The position numbers were made by a program, and so were the translations under genes. From assembly GCA_900772695.1 (NCBI GenBank), contig CAAGRO010000432.1, forward strand, positions 1 through 11,082: a stretch of DNA of 11,082 nucleotides, written 5' to 3'. Below are positions 6,157 to 11,082 of this stretch, in pieces (the stretch's first letter is position 1; each line of letters starts with the position of its first letter). The notes under the pieces are model-generated. The model was given only the letters and a program-made list of their open reading frames with translations, searched no databases and was not told the DNA's origin. This stretch comes from an uncultured Oribacterium sp. (GTDB lineage: Bacteria > Bacillota > Clostridia > Lachnospirales > Lachnospiraceae).

Positions 6157-6660
6157 GTGGGATTTGTTAAAGCTGTTCATAAGTTATCAGATGCGATCGA
6201 TAAGGTGATGGGTTACGTCATCTTTGCGATGCTGCTTCTGATGGTTATCATCACCGGTGCACAGATCGTGTGCCGTATCTTCTTTAAGTCACTGCAGTGG
6301 TCCGAGGAGGCCACCCGTTATTTACTGATCTGGTGCTCGATGCTCGGCGCCGGCTGCGTGTACAAGCACGGCGGACACATCGCCGTCACCGTACTGCAGG
6401 ATCTGATGCCGGCACCGGTGAAGAGAGTGATGCAGCTTCTCGTGCATGTGCTCTGCTTCGCCCTCTGCATCGTGGTCGTATTCTATGGCTACAAGTATTT
6501 CGGAAAGCAGGGAACACAGCTTTCCGCATCCCTCCGCTGGCCGATGCGCTATGTATACCTGGGCATTGACCTCGGATGCGGTCTCATGGCCGTACATGCG
6601 CTGGATGCGTTCCTGCAGCAGCTGTTCCACATGGATGAAGTGAAGGAGGTGGAGTCATAA
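6157..6660 (+). CDS. dctQ: TRAP transporter small permease (DctQ family)
   Basis: Encodes a 167-residue four-helix membrane protein, the small subunit of the TRAP permease that works with DctM and the DctP receptor in sodium- or proton-driven uptake. Visible DctQ features are the first helix (IFAMLLLMVIITGAQIVCRI), the conserved SEEATRYLLIWCSMLGAG segment with KHGGHIAV after it, and two further helices. The start is placed at GTG 6157 because AAAGGGG lies 8 nt upstream. A GTG at 6139, adding six residues, is possible but has a poorer site. The stop overlaps the dctM start by one base (TAATG), so the two proteins are probably made in fixed ratio. No fusion to dctM is seen. Confidence 0.9.
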   Translation: MGFVKAVHKLSDAIDKVMGYVIFAMLLLMVIITGAQIVCRIFFKSLQWSEEATRYLLIWCSMLGAGCVYKHGGHIAVTVLQDLMPAPVKRVMQLLVHVLCFALCIVVVFYGYKYFGKQGTQLSASLRWPMRYVYLGIDLGCGLMAVHALDAFLQQLFHMDEVKEVES

Positions 6661-7925
6661 TGGCAGCCGTACTGTTTATTTCGTTCGCAGTTTTACTTCT
6701 TCTCGGCGTTCCGGTCGGCTTCACCATCGCCATCGCCGCCTTCATCACCCTCGTCGCCGGTGACGTACCGGCCCTCATGATGGTGCAGCGTATCTTCACT
6801 GCACAAGACAGCTTCTCGCTGATCGCGGTTCCGTTCTTCATCCTCGCCGGTGACCTCATGTCGAAGGGTGCCGTATCGAAGGTGCTCGTCGAGTTCGCAG
6901 AGTCCCTCCTCGGCTGGATCCGTGGCGGTCTCACCATCGTTTCCGTCCTCGCCGGCATGTTCTTCGCCGCGATTTCCGGATCTGGTGCCGCGACCACCGC
7001 AGCGGTTGGTGCAACCCTCATCCCGGAGCTCGAGAAGCGTGGCTATCATGTCGATAAGTCCGCTGCCCTGATTGCCGCTGCCGGTACGATCGGCGTCGTC
7101 ATCCCGCCATCCGTTCCGATGGTGCTCTACGCCGTCATCGCAGAGCAGTCGGTCAATACTCTTTTCCGTAACGGCTTCATCCCGGGCATCACGATGGGTG
7201 CGATCCTGATCGTCATCGCCCTCGTCGAAGCGCGGAAGCTCAACTATCCGAAGGGCACACCGCTCAGCGTGAAGAACGTTCTGAAGACCTTCCTCCATGC
7301 GATCTGGGGCATCCTCATGCCGCTGATCATCCTCGGTGGTATCTTCTCCGGCTACTTCACCCCGTCCGAGGCGGCCGACGTCGCGGTTATCTACTCCATC
7401 ATCATCGGGTTCTTCGTTTACCGTGACCTCACGCCGAAGGGCCTCATGGAGATCATGAAGAACTCCGCGAAGACCTCCTCCGTCATCATGCTGATCATCG
7501 GTTTCTCCGGTCCGTTCGGCTGGGTACTGGCGAACTGGAAGATCCCGGAGATGATTTCGAAGGCCGTTCTCTCTGTTTCGAGCAATGCCTACATCATCCT
7601 CTTCCTGATCGGTCTTATCATCCTGGTCGCTGGTGTCTTCATGGAGACCTCTTCCGCGATCATCCTGCTCACCCCGGTATTCCTGCCGCTCGTGAAGGCC
7701 ATGGGTGTGAACCTCGTCCACTTCGGCGTCGTTTTCGCCGTCGGCCTCGCCATCGGCATGATCACCCCGCCGGTAGCCATCAACCTCTTCGTCGCCTCGG
7801 GTATCACGGGACTTCCGATGACGAAGATCTCGAAGGCCATCATCCCGTACCTGATCGGCCTCATCGTGGTGTTCTTCGTGATCCTCTATGCACCACTGGC
7901 GTTCCCGGGACTGATCCTGGCTTAA
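6660..7925 (+). CDS. dctM: TRAP transporter large permease (DctM family)
   Basis: Encodes a 421-residue membrane protein with about 12 hydrophobic segments, the ion-coupled transport subunit of the TRAP system. Family signatures are intact: SLIAVPFFILAGDLM (53-67), ISGSGAATTAAVGATLIPEL (105-124), GVVIPPSVPMVLYA (145-158), ETSSAIILLTPVFLPL (329-344) and IGMITPPVAINLFVASGI (365-382). Length is normal for the family. It begins in a TAATG overlap with dctQ and is preceded by AAGGAGG inside dctQ. Its stop codon touches the first of two palindromes that separate it from ilvD. Confidence 0.95.
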   Translation: MAAVLFISFAVLLLLGVPVGFTIAIAAFITLVAGDVPALMMVQRIFTAQDSFSLIAVPFFILAGDLMSKGAVSKVLVEFAESLLGWIRGGLTIVSVLAGMFFAAISGSGAATTAAVGATLIPELEKRGYHVDKSAALIAAAGTIGVVIPPSVPMVLYAVIAEQSVNTLFRNGFIPGITMGAILIVIALVEARKLNYPKGTPLSVKNVLKTFLHAIWGILMPLIILGGIFSGYFTPSEAADVAVIYSIIIGFFVYRDLTPKGLMEIMKNSAKTSSVIMLIIGFSGPFGWVLANWKIPEMISKAVLSVSSNAYIILFLIGLIILVAGVFMETSSAIILLTPVFLPLVKAMGVNLVHFGVVFAVGLAIGMITPPVAINLFVASGITGLPMTKISKAIIPYLIGLIVVFFVILYAPLAFPGLILA

Positions 7926-7963
7926 GAAAAATTTAATGGGGTCAGACCCCATTAAATTTTTCT
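7925..7963. repeat. Perfect palindrome 1 (GGGGTCAGACCCC core)
   Basis: Two 19-nt arms are perfectly complementary around a central A (7944), starting at the last base of the dctM stop codon. The core ATGGGGTCAGACCCCAT (7936-7952) recurs in palindrome 2, but the outer stem differs. The A/T-rich outer arms, with a T-run in the 3' arm on either strand, could let it work as a terminator of dctM transcription. Confidence 0.9.
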
Positions 7964-7980
7964 AAACAGAATCTAAACAA

Positions 7981-8009
7981 AAGTTTATGGGGTCAGACCC
8001 CATAAACTT
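7981..8009. repeat. Perfect palindrome 2 (same core)
   Basis: Two 14-nt perfect arms around a central A (7995), with the same 17-nt core as palindrome 1 (7987-8003) and a different but again self-complementary outer stem. The centres are 51 nt apart. The gap between them holds TCTAAACA twice (7961-7968, 7972-7979), 11 nt apart. The element abuts the ilvD promoter region. Confidence 0.9.
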
Positions 8010-8023
8010 CGGCAGTCGACACA

Positions 8024-8032
8024 TGATATAAT
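8024..8032 (+). promoter_or_regulatory. Extended -10 promoter of ilvD
   Basis: TGATATAAT is a perfect extended -10 (TG, one base, TATAAT at 8027-8032). No good -35 exists; the expected place (8004-8009) is the end of palindrome 2. Transcription would begin near 8039, leaving a leader of about 40 nt with AGGAGG 6 nt from the ilvD start. No T-box or attenuator lies in this short leader. Confidence 0.6.
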
Positions 8033-8078
8033 GAAGAAGAAATTCGTAACGTGATTTGAGAAATACAGGAGGCATAAT

Positions 8079-9725
8079 ATGCGTAGTGATGTAGTAAAGA
8101 AGGGTATCGAGCATACCCCGCACCGTTCACTTCTGAAGGCCGATGGCCTGACCGACGAGCAGATCCGCCGTCCGCTGATCGGCGTCGTCAATTCCTTCAC
8201 CGAGGTCGTGCCGGGCCACGAGCACCTGCAGCAGATCTCCCGTGCAGTCAAGGATGGTATCCTGATGGCCGGCGGCACCCCGCTGGAGTTCAACACCATC
8301 GCTGTCTGCGACGGTATCGCGATGGGCCACGATGGCATGCACTTCTCGCTGTCATCCCGCGAGCTGATCACCGACACCATCGAGTGTATGGCGAGCGGCC
8401 ACGCCCTCGACGCCCTCGTCTTCATCCCGAACTGCGATAAGATCGTGCCGGGCATGCTTCTCGCGGCCTGCCGTCTGAATCTGCCGTCCGTCTTCGTATC
8501 CGGCGGGCCAATGCTGTCTCTTCATCAGCGTGACCTGAACACCGCGTTTGAGGCTGTCGGTGCGTTCAAGGCCGGCCTCATGGATGAGAAGGGTGTCCTC
8601 GACATCGAGAATACCTGCTGTCCGACCTGCGGTTCCTGCTCCGGTATGTTCACCGCGAACTCCATGAACTCCCTCTGCGAGGTACTGGGCATGGCACTTC
8701 CGGGCAATGGTACCATCCCGGCGGTCTATTCCGAGCGTATCCGTCTTGCGAAGATGGCCGGTATGCAGGTGATGAAGGTCCTCGAGCAGAACATCCGTCC
8801 GCGTGACATCATCACCGCGGATGCGATCGAGAACTGCCTGACCACCGACATGGCCCTCGGCTGCTCCACCAATACCGCACTGCACCTTATGGCCGTAGCG
8901 CATGAGGCCGGCGTTCCGTTCGATCTTCATAAGATCAACGAGATCTCCGACCGTACCCCGAACCTCTGTCACCTGGCACCGGCGGGTCACCACCACATGC
9001 AGGACCTCATGGATGCCGGCGGAATCTATGCCGTGATCCACGAGCTCGATCAGCACGGTCTGATCCACAGAGACTGCATGACCGTACTCGGTGAGACCAT
9101 CGGTGAGGCGACGAAGGACAGCGTCAACCGGAATCCGGAGGTCATCCGTCCGTTTGATAACCCATATCTGAAGGAGGGCGGTCTCGCCGTGCTGTATGGT
9201 AACCTGGCACCACATGGCTCCATCGTCAAGCGTTCGGCAGTCGCACCTGAGATGATGGTCAATGAGTGCACCGCGCGCTGCTTCGACTCCGAGGAAGACG
9301 CCATCAAGGCGATCTACGGTGGCGAGATCAAGCCGGGCGACTGCGTCGTGATCCGTTATGAGGGTCCGGCCGGCGGACCTGGTATGCGTGAGATGCTCGG
9401 ACCGACCTCTGCCATCGCCGGCATGAAGCTCGATACGACCGTATCCCTCATCACCGACGGACGTTTCTCCGGCGCATCCCGTGGCGCAGCCATCGGACAT
9501 GTTTCCCCGGAGGCCCAGGCCGGTGGTACCATCGCGTACGTGAAGGACGGCGATAAGATCAAGATCGACATCCCGAACTACTCCATCAACCTCGAGGTTT
9601 CCGACGAGGAGCTCGAGGAGCGGAAGAAGACCATGAAGGTCCGCGAGCAGCGGAACCTCACCGGTTACCTCAAGAAGTACGCGAAGCTCGTACACTCCGC
9701 CGACTCCGGCGCGATCGTCGAGTGA
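8079..9725 (+). CDS. ilvD: Dihydroxy-acid dehydratase
   Basis: Encodes a 548-residue cytosolic iron-sulfur dehydratase that turns 2,3-dihydroxy-isovalerate and 2,3-dihydroxy-3-methylvalerate into the 2-oxo acids that precede valine, leucine and isoleucine. The three expected cluster ligands are Cys77 (VCDGIAMGHDGM), Cys119 (IPNCDKIVPGML) and Cys187 (CGSCSGMFTANSM). Lys121, next to Cys119, is the conserved metal-binding, carbamylated Lys. The C-terminal active-site segment TDGRFSGASRGAAIGHVSPE (from about residue 459) is complete. Length is typical of the shorter bacterial IlvD. The related sugar-acid dehydratases (Edd and aldonate dehydratases) are larger or differ in motif, so IlvD is the best call. 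It lies 153 nt downstream of dctM with its own promoter, and a terminator follows. Confidence 0.95.
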   Translation: MRSDVVKKGIEHTPHRSLLKADGLTDEQIRRPLIGVVNSFTEVVPGHEHLQQISRAVKDGILMAGGTPLEFNTIAVCDGIAMGHDGMHFSLSSRELITDTIECMASGHALDALVFIPNCDKIVPGMLLAACRLNLPSVFVSGGPMLSLHQRDLNTAFEAVGAFKAGLMDEKGVLDIENTCCPTCGSCSGMFTANSMNSLCEVLGMALPGNGTIPAVYSERIRLAKMAGMQVMKVLEQNIRPRDIITADAIENCLTTDMALGCSTNTALHLMAVAHEAGVPFDLHKINEISDRTPNLCHLAPAGHHHMQDLMDAGGIYAVIHELDQHGLIHRDCMTVLGETIGEATKDSVNRNPEVIRPFDNPYLKEGGLAVLYGNLAPHGSIVKRSAVAPEMMVNECTARCFDSEEDAIKAIYGGEIKPGDCVVIRYEGPAGGPGMREMLGPTSAIAGMKLDTTVSLITDGRFSGASRGAAIGHVSPEAQAGGTIAYVKDGDKIKIDIPNYSINLEVSDEELEERKKTMKVREQRNLTGYLKKYAKLVHSADSGAIVE

Positions 9726-9817
9726 GTTTTAAGATGTGAAGCGTGTTGAAACATGCTGAACACAGCGGTCGGATCCGTGAGTATATCGAGGATTCGACGA
9801 TAAATATCTGACAGCGG

Positions 9818-9841
9818 ATGCATCCTCCCACGATGCATTTT
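9818..9841 (+). terminator. Possible first terminator after ilvD
   Basis: A 7-bp stem ATGCATC/GATGCAT with a 7-nt loop, followed by TTTT. It lies about 90 nt past the ilvD stop and just ahead of a stronger hairpin. Confidence 0.4.
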
Positions 9842-9849
9842 GCCCCATA

Positions 9850-9880
9850 GAGCTCTGTCGTTTACGGCAGAGCTCATTTT
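9850..9880 (+). terminator. Terminator after ilvD
   Basis: An 11-bp stem with one G-U wobble (9850-9860 with 9865-9875), a TTTA tetraloop and a short T-rich tail (ATTTT). It separates ilvD from the downstream MATE gene, which has its own promoter. Confidence 0.7.
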
Positions 9881-9913
9881 AACATCATGATGAAATCCAT
9901 CGATATTTCCATA

Positions 9914-9960
9914 TTGACGACCGTAAAGTAAGTACTTAAAATGAGGAACGGTCAACACTC
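9914..9960 (+). promoter_or_regulatory. MATE gene promoter with palindromic operator
   Basis: TTGACG (9914-9919), a 17-nt spacer and TAAAAT (9937-9942) make a good promoter. The perfect 10-bp palindrome TAAGTACTTA (9929-9938) lies in the spacer and touches the -10. A wider dyad pairs TTGAC..CCGT (9914-9924) with ACGGTCAA (9948-9955). This layout fits repression by a MarR-, HxlR- or TetR-type regulator, but none is encoded in the window. Confidence 0.6.
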
Positions 9961-10006
9961 GCTTATTCGAAGAATCCAGGTATGAATACAGAAAATCAGG
10001 TACTAT

Positions 10007-11082
10007 ATGAGTAAGAGTAATGTTCAAAGCATGACGTCGGGATCCCCGCTTCGTCTGATCCTCGTTTTCATGATCCCGCTTCTGCTCGGGAATCTGTTTC
10101 AGCAGTTTTACAACATCGTCGATGCGATGATCGTCGGCCGTCTGCTCGGTGCGGATGCGCTGGCGGCGGTCGGCTCCAGCTCGAGCGTCCAGTTCCTCGT
10201 GCTCGGATTCTGCATGGGCAGCTGCGCCGGCTTCGGTATCCCGGTGTCCCAGCGCTTCGGCGCGGAGGATATGCAGGGACTCCGACGCTACGTGTATCAC
10301 AGCCTCGTGGTGACCGCCATCATCGCCGTGGTGCTGACGACATTGACCGCACTCCTGTGTCCGCTCATCATGCATATCATGCAGACACCGGACGACATCT
10401 ACCAGGACGCGTACCGATACCTGCTGATCCTCTTCCTCGGCATCCCGTTCACGCTCCTCTATAACCTGCTGTCGAGCCTGCTCCGCGCGGTTGGAAACTC
10501 GAAGGCACCCTTCATCTTCCTCGCGATCTCGACCTTCCTGAACGTATTTCTGGATCTGTTCTGCATCGCGGTGCTCCACCTCGGCTGTGCCGGTGCCGCG
10601 CTGGCGACGATCACCGCACAGGCCCTGAGCGGCATCGCCTGCCTCGTCTATATCATCCGCGTGATGCCGGTGCTGCATCCGACGCGCGAGGACTGCCACT
10701 GGAACAGTACCGTGGCCCGGAACCTCGTCGTCATGGGCCTGCCGATGGGGCTCCAGTATTCCGTCACCGCGATCGGCTCGATGGTTATGCAGTCCGCGAA
10801 CAACGGCCTCGGCTCCATCTACGTCTCCGGTTTCACGGCCGGCACGAAGGTGAAGCAGCTGATGCTCTGCCCGTTTGACGCCGTGGCCACCGCGATGGCG
10901 ACCTTCGTTGGCCAGAACATGGGCGCGCATAAGATGGACCGTGTGAAGCAGGGCATCCGCGTGACGCTCGCACTTGCGGTCGGCTACGGACTCGTCGCCG
11001 GTGTGATCATGAACTTCGGCGGACACTTCCTCGGCAGCCTCTTCGTCGACGCGGCCAATGTCTCGGTCATCGACGCAGCTGC
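10007..11082 (+). CDS. MATE-family multidrug efflux transporter (3' end beyond window)
   Basis: The first 358 codons of a multidrug and toxic compound extrusion (MATE) transporter, an ion-driven membrane exporter; complete members are about 450 residues. The N-terminal hallmark is clear: IPLLLGNLFQQFYNIVDAMI, then VGRLLGADALAAVGSSSSV. Further family segments are visible: SCAGFGIPVSQRFGAEDM, the LLSSLLRAVGNSKAPF loop, and the second-half repeat GLPMGLQYSVTAIGSMVMQS with the TFVGQNMGAHK loop. About nine or ten membrane segments fall inside the window. The start ATG at 10007 is the first in frame after the promoter, but its ribosome binding site is weak (CAGG, 6 nt upstream); ATG 10031 would still keep the whole domain. 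Substrate cannot be inferred. Confidence 0.92.
   Translation, partial: MSKSNVQSMTSGSPLRLILVFMIPLLLGNLFQQFYNIVDAMIVGRLLGADALAAVGSSSSVQFLVLGFCMGSCAGFGIPVSQRFGAEDMQGLRRYVYHSLVVTAIIAVVLTTLTALLCPLIMHIMQTPDDIYQDAYRYLLILFLGIPFTLLYNLLSSLLRAVGNSKAPFIFLAISTFLNVFLDLFCIAVLHLGCAGAALATITAQALSGIACLVYIIRVMPVLHPTREDCHWNSTVARNLVVMGLPMGLQYSVTAIGSMVMQSANNGLGSIYVSGFTAGTKVKQLMLCPFDAVATAMATFVGQNMGAHKMDRVKQGIRVTLALAVGYGLVAGVIMNFGGHFLGSLFVDAANVSVIDAA

Noticed and set aside
6693..7952. Long minus-strand reading frame antisense to dctM
   Set aside because: A charged, low-complexity product without motifs; the plus strand encodes an intact DctM. It begins inside palindrome 1.
8352..9695. Long minus-strand reading frame antisense to ilvD
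   Set aside because: The plus strand carries a complete IlvD with all cluster ligands; the antisense product shows no family features.
9665..11026. Minus-strand reading frame of 453 codons antisense to the MATE gene
   Set aside because: It crosses the ilvD terminator and the MATE promoter, and its product is a His/Asp/Arg-rich shadow. The plus strand shows a clear MATE protein.
1..11082. CRISPR array, tRNA or rRNA genes, insertion sequences, replication origin, prophage genes
   Set aside because: No regularly spaced repeats, cloverleaf sequences, transposase motifs, clustered DnaA boxes or phage proteins were seen on either strand.

Overview
The window looks like a piece of a fairly GC-rich Firmicutes chromosome, most likely from a Lachnospiraceae-type gut or rumen Clostridia. 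The grounds are strong AGGAGG-type ribosome binding sites, a T-box leader, a YybS-like membrane protein, a type-2 ArgC, and a lipoprotein with the Ala/Thr/Glu-rich linker common in that family. This placement is inference from gene content only.

Layout, left to right. (1) A DUF1275/YoaK-like membrane protein (minus, 81-758) is divergent from a YybS/DUF2232-like membrane protein (plus, 1113-2264). Between them lies a long nested inverted repeat at 973-1083. (2) A shared bidirectional terminator (2285-2346) separates yybS from the convergent argC (minus, 2358-3293). argC stands alone, with a promoter that carries dyad symmetries. (3) An AT-rich island (about 3360-4320) carries a RelB/DinJ-type antitoxin and a RelE/ParE-type toxin and looks acquired. 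(4) A strong promoter and a complete T-box riboswitch (about 4364-4643) come next. The best specifier reading is ATC (isoleucine). They precede a tripartite TRAP transporter: dctP lipoprotein, dctQ and dctM. A second promoter with a cre/LacI-like operator sits between the T-box terminator and dctP. (5) Two perfect palindromes that share a 17-nt core lie between dctM and ilvD (dihydroxy-acid dehydratase). ilvD has its own extended -10 promoter and ends in a terminator. (6) A MATE-family efflux transporter with its own promoter and operator-like palindrome runs off the right edge.

The most interesting reading is regulatory. A tRNA-sensing leader, probably for tRNA-Ile, appears to control a TRAP transporter next to the branched-chain amino acid gene ilvD. 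If the specifier assignment is right, the transporter probably imports a branched-chain amino acid precursor, such as a 2-oxo or 2-hydroxy acid, or a related nutrient, when charged isoleucyl-tRNA is low. Substrate and specifier are inferences that can be tested. Several very long antisense reading frames over the GC-rich genes are treated as codon-bias shadows.
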